From Vulcanimicrobiota bacterium (GTDB lineage Bacteria; Vulcanimicrobiota; Vulcanimicrobiia; Vulcanimicrobiales; Vulcanimicrobiaceae), in assembly GCA_028287525.1 (NCBI GenBank), contig JAQBPM010000267.1:1-43247 (forward strand): a stretch of DNA of 43,247 bases. The letters run 5' to 3'. A model generated the notes under the pieces. The model was given only the letters and a program-made list of their open reading frames with translations, was not told where the DNA came from and made no database searches. A program made the translations under genes and the position numbers. The first letter of the stretch is position 1. Each line of letters starts with the position of its first letter. This document shows positions 17,876 through 26,910 of the stretch, piece by piece.

Positions 17876-19062
17876 CGATCTTCATCGTCCACCCCTCCGA
17901 GCTGCTCACCGATCATCGCCCGCACGGCGACGGCATCGTTGCGTACGGCTTCATCGCGGCGCTGGCGCGGCGCGGTCACCGCGTGCACGTAGCGTGCCAG
18001 GAAGTCGACGTGCGCGGCCCCGTCTCGGCCAACGTGGTGCTGCACCCGATAGTCTGCAGAAAGAGCGGCATCGCAGGCTGGCTCGAGTACGCCCTTCGCG
18101 TGCGGATGCTCTTCCGTCAGATCGACCGCCGCGAGCGGATCGACGTCGCGCATCAGCTCAACCCGGTGTTCTCCGGCCTGAGCCTTGCGCTGCTGGGCTG
18201 CAGCGTTCCCATCGTTCTGGGCACGTACGTTGCGCCGTGGCCGCACGATGCACCGCCCAGCACGGGTCTTGGGGCGCGCTTTTTGCGCTTGGCGAAGGCC
18301 GCGGTCTTGCGCGTGCAGCAGGGACGCGCGGCCGCTCTCCTCGCGACGACGCGCATCGCGACCGAAACGCGTATCGACGCCGCACCCGCGATTCGCGCGA
18401 AGGTGCGCGAGCAGAAGCACGGCGTCGACACCGCGCTGTTCGCGCCGGCGCCGCAGGAGCCGCCGGAGGCGGCAGCGCGCACGCGCGTGCTGTTCGTCGC
18501 CAACGTCAGCCCGGTGAAGGGCGTCTACACGCTGCTCGACGCGTTCGGTCGCGTGCGCGCGTCCGTCCCCGAAGCGACGCTCGTGATCGCCGGCGGGGGA
18601 CGCCACTTGGCGGACGTGCGCCGGCGCACCAGTGAGCTCGGACTGAACGGATGCGTCGACGTGATCGGGAACGTTGCCCGTCACGAGATCCCGGCGTTGA
18701 TGCATCGCAGCGCGGTGTACACGCTGCCGTCGTTCGGCGATCCGTACGCGACGAGCGTGATCGAAGCGTTCGCGGCCGGGATGCCGGTCGTCGTGACGCA
18801 TTCCGGCGGACTTGCCGAGCTGGTCGACGACCTTGGCGGACTGCGCGTCACGCCCGGCGACCCCGAAGAGCTCGCGCGAGCGCTCGTCTCCCTTCTCCGC
18901 TCACCCGAACGCGCGCGCCGGATGGGCGCCCACAACCGCGGCCGTGCCGAACGCGAGTTCAGCTGGGATGCCGCCGTGGCGACGCTCGAGGCGACGTACG
19001 CAAGCGTCCTGCGCCCCGTTTCCGCCGCAGGAAGGATCGCATGCCCGCCGTCACTGTCTTGA
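17857..19062 (+). CDS. Glycosyltransferase family 4
   Basis: IFIVHPSELLTDHRPHGDGIVAYGFIAALARRGHRVHV...RVLFVANVSPVKGVYTLLDAFGRVR...YTLPSFGDPYATSVIEAFAAGMPVVVTHSGGLAELV. Confidence 0.85.
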   Translation: MAEGPLTIFIVHPSELLTDHRPHGDGIVAYGFIAALARRGHRVHVACQEVDVRGPVSANVVLHPIVCRKSGIAGWLEYALRVRMLFRQIDRRERIDVAHQLNPVFSGLSLALLGCSVPIVLGTYVAPWPHDAPPSTGLGARFLRLAKAAVLRVQQGRAAALLATTRIATETRIDAAPAIRAKVREQKHGVDTALFAPAPQEPPEAAARTRVLFVANVSPVKGVYTLLDAFGRVRASVPEATLVIAGGGRHLADVRRRTSELGLNGCVDVIGNVARHEIPALMHRSAVYTLPSFGDPYATSVIEAFAAGMPVVVTHSGGLAELVDDLGGLRVTPGDPEELARALVSLLRSPERARRMGAHNRGRAEREFSWDAAVATLEATYASVLRPVSAAGRIACPPSLS

Positions 19063-19982
19063 TCGCGGCCTATCAGGCCGAGCTGTTCGTAGGGCGCGCC
19101 GTCGCATCGGCTCTCACGCAGACGTTGCGCGACATCGAGGTGCTGGTCGTCGACGACGGCTCGCGCGATCGGACGGCCGACGTCGCGCGCGCGGCGGCAG
19201 GCGGGGATCCGCGCCTCTCCGTGATCCGCCTCGAGCGCAATCGCGGCGTTTCGGCGGCGCGCAACGCCGGGCTGCGGGCGGCACGCGGCCGCTGGGTCGC
19301 GCCCCTCGATGCGGACGATACGTTCGCCGGGCAGCGTCTCGAGCAGCTCGCCGGCGAAGCGGACCGGCTCGGCGCCGACCTGCTCGCCGACGACGTCGTC
19401 GCCGTGCGCGGCAGGGTCCCGACGTTGGGTGGCTTCGCAGCGCCGCTGCGCGGCCGCCGGCCGAATGCTGCGCAATTCGTTGCGCTCGACATTTTCGGTT
19501 CCGACGCCATGTCGATAGGCTACATGAAGCCGCTCATGCGCCGCTCGTTCCTGGAGCAGCGTGGGCTCGAGTATCCCGAGGACATCTACGCCGGAGAGGA
19601 CTTTCATCTCTACGTCCGGTGCCTGCTCCACGGTGCGCAGCTGCGCTTCGTCGGCGAAGGATACTATCGTGCCAACGTGCGCGACGAGTCGCTTTCGCGC
19701 AGCGACCCGGAACGCGTGTACGCGGCCTTCGCACGCTCCATCGCGGCGTTGCGTGCCGAGGCGGAGGGGCTCGGCGACCGGGCCGCAGTGCGGGCGCTCG
19801 ACCGGCGCAGCGCCGATCTGGCTGCGTATCGTGCGTACTCGCGCTTCTCGGATGCGATGCACGCCGGCCGCGTGATCGAAGCGCTGCGCACCCTGCGCGG
19901 CCTCGCGTCACGCGCGTATACCTGGCGGCGCCTGGGCATGGCCGCCAGGCGCCGGCTGGTGCGCGGAACGGCGAGCGCATGA
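19041..19982 (+). CDS. Glycosyltransferase family 2 (tandem paralog 1)
   Basis: VTVLIAAYQAELFVGRAVASALTQTLRDIEVLVVDDGSRDRTADVAR...APLDADDTF. Confidence 0.85.
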   Translation: MPAVTVLIAAYQAELFVGRAVASALTQTLRDIEVLVVDDGSRDRTADVARAAAGGDPRLSVIRLERNRGVSAARNAGLRAARGRWVAPLDADDTFAGQRLEQLAGEADRLGADLLADDVVAVRGRVPTLGGFAAPLRGRRPNAAQFVALDIFGSDAMSIGYMKPLMRRSFLEQRGLEYPEDIYAGEDFHLYVRCLLHGAQLRFVGEGYYRANVRDESLSRSDPERVYAAFARSIAALRAEAEGLGDRAAVRALDRRSADLAAYRAYSRFSDAMHAGRVIEALRTLRGLASRAYTWRRLGMAARRRLVRGTASA

Positions 19983-20962
19983 CTTCCGGGGTCCGTGCCA
20001 GCATCGTCATTCCGGCATACAACGCCCAGCGCTTCATCGCGGGCGCCATCACGTCGGCGCGCGCGCAGACGCTCCGCGACATCGAGATCATCGTCGTCGA
20101 CGACGGATCGCGCGACGGGACGGCGACGGCGGCACTGGACGCCGCCGGCAACGACCCGCGCGTGCGCGTGATTTGCTACGAGATGAATCGGGGTGCCGCT
20201 CACGCGCGCAACGTCGCGCTCGCGGCAGCGAGCGGCACCTGGATCGCCCCGCTCGACGCGGACGACGCGTTTTCGCCCGACCGGCTCGCGCGCCTCGTAC
20301 CGCTCGCCGAAACGGTCGGCGCCGATCTGCTCGCCGACAACATCGAGCTCGACCTGCCGGGCGTCCCGGCGTTGACCGCATTCCGGCACGGCGAGCAGCA
20401 TCCGCGGCATCCGCTGAGCCTGCTCCGGTTCCTGGCGCTCGACACGCCCGGTTCGGAAGATCTTCCCGCCGGCTTCATGCACCCGGTGATGCGCCGCACC
20501 TTCCTCGAGCGGCACGGGCTGACGTATCCGGAAGACATCCATGCCGGCGAAGACTTTCACCTCTACGTGCGCGCGATGCTGCGCGGAGCGCGGCTGTTCT
20601 GCATCAGCGACGCCTACTATCGCGCGCGCGTGCGGGCCGATTCCCTCTCGCGCGCCGACCCCGCGCGGAACGCCGAGGCCTTCACCCGTTCGATCGCGGC
20701 ATTGCGCGCCGAGGCCGACGCGTTGGGGCAACGCCGAATTTCGCGCGCGCTCAGCCGGCGCGCCGATGCTCTCGCTTCGTACGCCGAGTACTCGCGTCTC
20801 GCCGACGCGCTGCGCGAGCGGCGCTTGGCCGAAGCCTTCCGACGCTTCGCGCGCATGGCAACCCGGCGCTACACGTGGCAGCGCCTGCGCGGCGCGGCCG
20901 CGCGCCGGCTGATACCGCGTCGCCCCGGAGCGCTGCGCACCCTCGGAGGATCCCGACCGTGA
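19979..20962 (+). CDS. Glycosyltransferase family 2 (tandem paralog 2)
   Basis: ASIVIPAYNAQRFIAGAITSARAQTLRDIEIIVVDDGSRDGTATAAL...APLDADDAF; collinear with the preceding gene through YPEDIHAGEDFHLYVRAML. Confidence 0.85.
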   Translation: MTSGVRASIVIPAYNAQRFIAGAITSARAQTLRDIEIIVVDDGSRDGTATAALDAAGNDPRVRVICYEMNRGAAHARNVALAAASGTWIAPLDADDAFSPDRLARLVPLAETVGADLLADNIELDLPGVPALTAFRHGEQHPRHPLSLLRFLALDTPGSEDLPAGFMHPVMRRTFLERHGLTYPEDIHAGEDFHLYVRAMLRGARLFCISDAYYRARVRADSLSRADPARNAEAFTRSIAALRAEADALGQRRISRALSRRADALASYAEYSRLADALRERRLAEAFRRFARMATRRYTWQRLRGAAARRLIPRRPGALRTLGGSRP

Positions 20963-22194
20963 CCACCGTCGTCGTAGCGCGCCACGCGCCATACCCGCCC
21001 CGCAGCGGAAGCCCGCTGCGCACGTGGCTGATGATCCGGGCCCTGAGGGGCCTCGGACCGGTGCACGTGTTTTCGGTCGGCGGCGATGCGGCGGCCGAGG
21101 CCATGCCGGGCGTCGAACGATGGGTGCACGTCGGCGACCGCGAGTATCCGGGAACCGCGCGCGGCGGACTGCGCCGGCTCGAGAAGCTGCTTCGTCCGCG
21201 CGAGTTTCCCCTCGAAGACGACGCCGCGACGCACGATCTCAACCGCCGCTTGACGGAGTTCCTCGAACGAGCGGCGCCCGACCTCATCGTGCTCTCGCAT
21301 TGGGCCGACGCGCTCCCTGCCGCGCTCGCCGGCCGCGCGAACATCATCGTCGACGCGCACAACATCGAGCCGCTGCTCGAGGAAGACCTGCTCCGCAGCC
21401 GCGGACGCCTCACGGCAGCGATGCGGATGCGGCTGTGGCGATTTCGCCGTCGCCACCGTCACGTGTTCCGGAGCGCTCGCCGCGTCTGGGTTCCGAGTGA
21501 GGACGACGTGCGCGGACTCCGGCGTCTCGCGCCGGGGATTGCCGAGCCCTTCGTTTGGCCGAACGTCGTCGACGTCGACGAGTACGCCGACCTTCGCAGC
21601 GGAGCGACGCAGCCGCCGCCCGGCCTGGAGCCGAACGGGCGCACGCTGGTCTACGTCGGCTGGTACCACTACGCTCCGAACGCCCGCGCGGCGGCAGCGC
21701 TCATCGAGCGCGTCTTTCCGCGCCTCGTCGCCGGTTTTGCCGACGCCAGGCTGATCCTGGTCGGCCGTGATCCCACCGATCTCATGCTCGCCGCCGCGGA
21801 GCGCGATCCGCGAATCATCGTGACCGGCGGCGTTGCGGACGTCCGGCCGTACTTGCGGCTGGCCGACGCGTGCGCGGTTCCCCTCACCGAAGGCGGCGGT
21901 ACGCGCTTGAAGATTCTGGAAGCATTTGCCGCGCAGATCCCGGTGATCAGCACGACCAAGGGCGCCGAGGGGCTCGGCGTCGAGGATGGCGTGCAACTGA
22001 TCATCGCCGACGACGACGACCGGTTCGCGGCGGCTGCGGCGGCGATCTTCCGCAACCCGATTCCGGCGCTCGAGCGTGCGAGCCGCGCCTACGCGTTCGT
22101 CTGTGAGCGCTACTCGCTCGGCAAGCTGGAACGCCTTCTCCCGCAGGCGCTCGCGCCGGGCCAAACGACAATGACTCGTGCCGGATCGCGTTGA
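20959..22194 (+). CDS. Glycosyltransferase family 4
   Basis: GTG start; VVVARHAPYPPRSGSPLRTWLMIRALRGLGPVHVFSVGG...LVYVGWYHYAPNARAAAALIERVFP...PLTEGGGTRLKILEAFAAQIPVISTTKGAEGL. Confidence 0.85.
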   Translation: MTTVVVARHAPYPPRSGSPLRTWLMIRALRGLGPVHVFSVGGDAAAEAMPGVERWVHVGDREYPGTARGGLRRLEKLLRPREFPLEDDAATHDLNRRLTEFLERAAPDLIVLSHWADALPAALAGRANIIVDAHNIEPLLEEDLLRSRGRLTAAMRMRLWRFRRRHRHVFRSARRVWVPSEDDVRGLRRLAPGIAEPFVWPNVVDVDEYADLRSGATQPPPGLEPNGRTLVYVGWYHYAPNARAAAALIERVFPRLVAGFADARLILVGRDPTDLMLAAAERDPRIIVTGGVADVRPYLRLADACAVPLTEGGGTRLKILEAFAAQIPVISTTKGAEGLGVEDGVQLIIADDDDRFAAAAAAIFRNPIPALERASRAYAFVCERYSLGKLERLLPQALAPGQTTMTRAGSR

Positions 22195-24286
22195 CCGGTG
22201 GAGCCTGCTTCGGCCGGTTGCAAAACGCTGTTATCTTCCCTGGCGCCACGTCGTTTCCGCGTCGGATCGGCGTTTGGAGCGAGCGGTTCGAGGCGCCGCT
22301 TGGGTGAGCATCGACATCTTCGATACCGCGGTGTTCCGGAGCGTTCCCGAACCGGAGGACGTTTTCGAGATCGTCGGCATCCGCGCTCAAGGCAGAGCCG
22401 GAATGCCGTCGAGCCCACAGCAGTTCCGGTCGCAGCGGGCCGAGGCGGAGCGATCGGCCCGCGAAGAAGCATGGCAGCATTCGCGCGCCCAGGAGGTTAC
22501 GCTGGACCAGATCTACGCGTGCCTGCACGACGCGCTGCCGGAACTCGACGTAGAGGACACGATGAGGGAGGAGCTCGCGGTCGAGCGGGCGGTCTGCGTC
22601 GCCAATCCGGACATCAAGGCATTCTATGAGCGCCTGCAGCGGGATGGCCGAAACGTCGCGTTCGTCTCCGATACATATCTGCCCGCGTCGTTCATCGACG
22701 ATCTTTTGACGTCGGTCGGCTACGGCGGATGCCACGAGGTGTTCGTCTCGAGCGAGTTCGGCGCGACGAAGTATCACGGCAGCTTATTTTCCCAGGTCGC
22801 GGCAGCGCTCGACGCGCCGCCCGCCCGAATCCTGCACGTCGGGGACCGGTTTCAGTCCGACTTTCATAACGGCCGCAAAGCGGGACTCCAGACCTATTGG
22901 TACCGCAAGGCGATCGCGCCGCGCGAGCAGTTTCGGTCCGAGGCGACGCTCGCGGGAAGCGTTCTTGCTCGAATCGAGGCGCTGGCGATCGACCGCGGGG
23001 ACGGAGAACGTGATTGCTTCGAGGCGTTTGCCGCGGGCGTCTTGGGTCCGCTCTTTCTCGGGCTGACGCAATGGCTGGCTCGCTCCGTCAAAGAGCAGGG
23101 CGCTGAGCTCGTGTTGATCTGCGCTCGAGACGGCTACGTCATCCATCAGATCTACGAGCGTCTGCGGCGTTCCGGCGACTTGCCGCCGTCGTCCTATTTC
23201 ATGGCATCCAGGCGCGCCCTGAGCTTCCCGTCGCTGACGAAGGTCGACGAGCGCGCGCTCGAGGTGACGCTCTGCGTCGGTGCAGAGGGCGCAACGGTGC
23301 AGGCTTTCTTCGAGCGCATCGGTCTCGACATCGGTTCCTTCCCGGTTGAGTTGCGCGAGACGGGCTGCGACCCGATGACCAGAGTCGCCACGGCGCCCGA
23401 CTACGCCAAGCTCCGCACGCTCTTCACTCGCCTCGAGCCGTACGTGCTGCAGGCGGCCGCAGCTGAACGTCCGTTGGCGCTGGACTACTTTCGCTCGACC
23501 GGCTTTTCCGCGAGTTCCGAGCAGCTTGCGTTCTTCGACGTCGGTTGGGGCGGTTCGCTGCTCGAAGCGACATCGGCGCTGGTCCGCGAATTCGGGGCGC
23601 GCACCGAGTGTCGTGCCTACTATCTGGCCACGGACGAGCGCATTCTGAACCTTCGGAGAGAAGCGGGCACCGCGACGTCGTGGCTGTCGCACGCCGGAGC
23701 GCCCGCCGACGTGCACCAGGCCGTCCATGCGGCGCTTTGGCTGCTGGAGGTCTTCTTCTGTGCTCCGCATGGTTCGGTCACCGGCTATCGCCGTGACGAG
23801 CGTGGAGCCGCGTCCCCAGTCTTGCGCGAGTTCGATCACGATTCGCATCAAGCACGGGCTGTTGCGAGCATTCACGAAGCGTCGCTGCGCTTCGTCGACC
23901 GGTGGCTTGGGATTTTCGGCGGCACGGGCCTGGAGATTTCACGAGACGATGCTTTCCGGCGGCTCCGGCGGTTCGTCGAACGGCCGACCAATCACGAAAT
24001 CGCCGCGTTCGGCGAGTTCACGCATCTGGATCACCTCGGATCGACCGCGATCGAACGTCCCTTGGCGCCGGCGGTCTCGCCGTGGGAGATGCTGACGCAC
24101 CCGAAGTCCGTTATCGCTCGATATCGCAGCTCTTTCTGGAAATTGGGGTTTCTGCAGCGACTGCTTCGCAGCGGCGCCTGGGCTCGGAAGCTCTCGCACG
24201 TCCTTCGCCGGCGGGTGCTGCTTCGTTCGGTCTGGCGCCGTCTGCGCGGGACCGTCTCTTTCACGTTTGCCACCCGTCCATCGTGA
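22178..24286 (+). CDS. HAD-superfamily hydrolase-like multidomain protein (COG5610-like) of polysaccharide loci
   Basis: WVSIDIFDTAVFRS...FVSDTYLPASFIDDLLTSVGYGG...ILHVGDRFQSDFHNGRKAGLQTYWY; second half LVLICARDGYVIHQIYERLR...QLAFFDVGWGGSLLEA. Confidence 0.7.
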   Translation: MPDRVDRWSLLRPVAKRCYLPWRHVVSASDRRLERAVRGAAWVSIDIFDTAVFRSVPEPEDVFEIVGIRAQGRAGMPSSPQQFRSQRAEAERSAREEAWQHSRAQEVTLDQIYACLHDALPELDVEDTMREELAVERAVCVANPDIKAFYERLQRDGRNVAFVSDTYLPASFIDDLLTSVGYGGCHEVFVSSEFGATKYHGSLFSQVAAALDAPPARILHVGDRFQSDFHNGRKAGLQTYWYRKAIAPREQFRSEATLAGSVLARIEALAIDRGDGERDCFEAFAAGVLGPLFLGLTQWLARSVKEQGAELVLICARDGYVIHQIYERLRRSGDLPPSSYFMASRRALSFPSLTKVDERALEVTLCVGAEGATVQAFFERIGLDIGSFPVELRETGCDPMTRVATAPDYAKLRTLFTRLEPYVLQAAAAERPLALDYFRSTGFSASSEQLAFFDVGWGGSLLEATSALVREFGARTECRAYYLATDERILNLRREAGTATSWLSHAGAPADVHQAVHAALWLLEVFFCAPHGSVTGYRRDERGAASPVLREFDHDSHQARAVASIHEASLRFVDRWLGIFGGTGLEISRDDAFRRLRRFVERPTNHEIAAFGEFTHLDHLGSTAIERPLAPAVSPWEMLTHPKSVIARYRSSFWKLGFLQRLLRSGAWARKLSHVLRRRVLLRSVWRRLRGTVSFTFATRPS

Positions 24287-25560
24287 GTTCGAGCTTGCCG
24301 ACTGAAAGGCCGCAGACTTTGAAGATCGCTCATGTGAGCAAGAGCGATGCGTGGGGTGGCGGCGCAAGCCGCACCGCGCAAGACCTGACGGCATCGCTCA
24401 ACGCTCGCGGACACAAAACGACGCATTTCTGCGCCTGGGCGGGCGCAGGCTTTGGGGACACCCGACGACCGCTGTTCGGTACCGGGCTTATCCAGCGCGG
24501 GATCCGGAAGGCGCATCGGGTGGCGGGCAGGCTCGGATTCCCCGAGCTGGTGCCGTTCGAGCTGCCAATGGCGATCGCTCAGGGACTCGTGCGCGATTAT
24601 GACGTCGTTCATTTCCACGATCTCACGACCGCGATATCACCGCTGACGATCCGATACGTGTCCTCTCGGCGGCCGACGTTCTGGACGCTGCATGACTGCT
24701 CACCCGTTACCGGAGGGTGCATTTTTCCGCTCGGCTGCGAACGCTACAAGACGCGATGCGGGACGAACGGCGGTTGCCCGCAGCTTAGCGACTGGCCGCT
24801 GGAGTGCAAGATCGACAACACCGGATTCATGCAGAGCGTCAAGCAATCGCTGCACCGCACCCGTCGCGTGCACAACATCGCCGGCTCCAACTGGATGGCC
24901 GACTTTGCGGTCGAGAGCGGCAAAATGCCGATTCGTCCCACCGTCATCCCGTATAGCGCCGATACGCGCTTATTCCGCCCGGCGGATGATCGCAGCGCGC
25001 TGCGCCGGAGCCTCGGACTGCCGGTCGACGGTCCGATCGTCCTCGTGTCCGGCTCACTGCTGCGGGACGAGCGAAAGGGAATACGCCATTCGTTGGCAGC
25101 GATTGCGGCGTGCGCCGACCTCTCACCGTTCGTGCTCGTCATCGGCGGAGAGCCCGACGATCGTTTCAGGGCCGCGATCGGCTCTCTCCCGCACAAGATG
25201 ACGGGCTACGTCTCCGATCAGGAGCAACTCGCACGCTGGTACGCCGCAGCCGACGTGTTTCTGTTTTGCTCGTTAGCGGAGACGGGACCGCTTTCCGTCG
25301 CCGAAACGATGGCGTGCGGAACGCCGTTCGTCGGCTTCGACGCCGGAGGCATATCCGACATGGTCGTTCCGCACGAGACAGGCATCGTGGTCGGGCAAGG
25401 CGACGAGGCGGGCTTAGCGCGCGCGCTTCGCCACATTCTGAGCGGCGGACGAGCGGAGGCCTGGGGACGAGCGGCGCGCCGGCGTGCCGAGTCGCGCTAT
25501 TCGTACGAAGCCTACACCGACCGGCACGTCAGCCTCTACGAACAGGCGCTGGTGAGGTAA
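24283..25560 (+). CDS. Glycosyltransferase family 4
   Basis: LKIAHVSKSDAWGGGASRTAQDLTASLNARGHKTTHF...TFWTLHDCSPVTGGCIFPLGCERY...DVFLFCSLAETGPLSVAETMACGTPFVGFDAGGISDMV. Confidence 0.85.
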   Translation: MSSSLPTERPQTLKIAHVSKSDAWGGGASRTAQDLTASLNARGHKTTHFCAWAGAGFGDTRRPLFGTGLIQRGIRKAHRVAGRLGFPELVPFELPMAIAQGLVRDYDVVHFHDLTTAISPLTIRYVSSRRPTFWTLHDCSPVTGGCIFPLGCERYKTRCGTNGGCPQLSDWPLECKIDNTGFMQSVKQSLHRTRRVHNIAGSNWMADFAVESGKMPIRPTVIPYSADTRLFRPADDRSALRRSLGLPVDGPIVLVSGSLLRDERKGIRHSLAAIAACADLSPFVLVIGGEPDDRFRAAIGSLPHKMTGYVSDQEQLARWYAAADVFLFCSLAETGPLSVAETMACGTPFVGFDAGGISDMVVPHETGIVVGQGDEAGLARALRHILSGGRAEAWGRAARRRAESRYSYEAYTDRHVSLYEQALVR

Positions 25561-25570
25561 GAGCCCACGA

Positions 25571-25777
25571 TCAGGACCCCTCGCCGCCTATCGCATCTGC
25601 GGAGCCGGCATGATGGAACTCCGAAGATCGGTCGCTCTCGAGGTCGATATAGTGTGCCTCGGTCGCAGCGGGATATTCGGCAGAGTCTATTTCCAGCCGA
25701 GAAAACCGGCCTGATGCGGCCTCCGATGCGAGCGACGCTCGGGACCATCCGGCACCGGGCAACGTGAGGCGGCTCAT
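25571..25777 (-). CDS. Possible short ORF (68 aa) coupled by ATGA overlap to the upstream GT4 gene
   Basis: MSRLTLPGAGWSRASLASEAASGRFSRLEIDSAEYPAATEAHYIDLESDRSSEFHHAGSADAIGGEGS; begins inside the stop of the 25774-26910 gene. Confidence 0.3.
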   Translation of the reverse strand: MSRLTLPGAGWSRASLASEAASGRFSRLEIDSAEYPAATEAHYIDLESDRSSEFHHAGSADAIGGEGS

Positions 25778-26910
25778 GCGCTGGTCATCCTTCTCTGCCT
25801 GGCGATCGGGCGCTCGAGGCGTTCCCAGGCGGCGTCAACGAGTTGTGCGAGGGTCGCGCCGAAGCGCTCGTGTCCGAACGTCTCTGCGTGCGCGCGGATG
25901 CGGCCGCGATCGAACGGAAGCCGCTCCAGGCGGTGCATCGCTTCGACGAACGCTTCAACCGTCTGCTCGCCGGCGAAGACGCCCGTTACGCCGTCGATGA
26001 TGGTCTCGCACGCCCCACCCTCGCCGAAGGCCACGACGGGACGTCCGCACGCCATCATCTCGACGGGTGCCATTCCAAAGTCTTCGAATGCCGGAAACAG
26101 CATGGCGCGCGCACCGCGCATCAGCGCCACTAGCTCGGCGTCGGAGACGTGTCCGCGATACTCGACGTGCGGCGCCTGCAGCACGTCGCGGCCGGGTCCC
26201 GTTCCGACGACGATCAGGCGCCGCCCGAGAACGGCCGTTGCCGCAACGGCGAGGTCGATGCGTTTGTACGGCACCAGGCGCGAGGCGACGAGGTAGTAGT
26301 CCGCGTCAACCGCGGTGCCGTGCGGAGTGAAGCGCGAGATGTCGATCGGCGGATGGAGAACGCGGCTGTCGCGGCCGTAGTGCTTTGCGATCCGGGCGCG
26401 CGTCGTCTCGCTGTTCGCGACGAACTCGTCGACGCGCCCGGCGGTGACGAAGTCCCACACCCGCAGGCGCCCGAGCATCGCGCTCGCAAGTGGACGAGCG
26501 GGCGCCGGAAGCGTGCGCAGCTCGTCGAACGGCCGCTCCCACAAGGCGCGCATGGGCGTGTGGCAATAGCAGATGTGGTGCTGGCGCGCGCTTCGCAGGA
26601 TCCCCTTCGCCGCCGTATGGTGCGAAGAAACGATGACGTCGTACTCCGTGAGGTCAAAACTTTCGACGGCTCCCGGATACAAGGGGAGGAACCATCGATG
26701 GCGCCGGGCTGCCCCCGGTATTCGCGCCAAGCCTGAGGAGCGGATGCGCGGCGCGAGCGACGCGGGGCCGTGGTCTTGCGAATACAGGATCGCGAAGATC
26801 GGCGCGTCGGGAAATGTCTGCGCCATCACCTCGACGCAGCGTTCCGCGCCGCCCCGCTGGACGAGCGGATCCGATACGATGGCGACGCGCGGACTACGCG
26901 ACCGCGGCAT
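25774..26910 (-). CDS. Glycosyltransferase family 4
   Basis: RVAIVSDPLVQRGGAERCVEVMAQTFPDAPIFAILYS...YLVASRLVPYKRIDLAVAATAVLGRRLIVVGTGP...AMLFPAFEDFGMAPVEMMACGRPVVAFGEGG. Confidence 0.9.
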   Translation of the reverse strand: MPRSRSPRVAIVSDPLVQRGGAERCVEVMAQTFPDAPIFAILYSQDHGPASLAPRIRSSGLARIPGAARRHRWFLPLYPGAVESFDLTEYDVIVSSHHTAAKGILRSARQHHICYCHTPMRALWERPFDELRTLPAPARPLASAMLGRLRVWDFVTAGRVDEFVANSETTRARIAKHYGRDSRVLHPPIDISRFTPHGTAVDADYYLVASRLVPYKRIDLAVAATAVLGRRLIVVGTGPGRDVLQAPHVEYRGHVSDAELVALMRGARAMLFPAFEDFGMAPVEMMACGRPVVAFGEGGACETIIDGVTGVFAGEQTVEAFVEAMHRLERLPFDRGRIRAHAETFGHERFGATLAQLVDAAWERLERPIARQRRMTSA

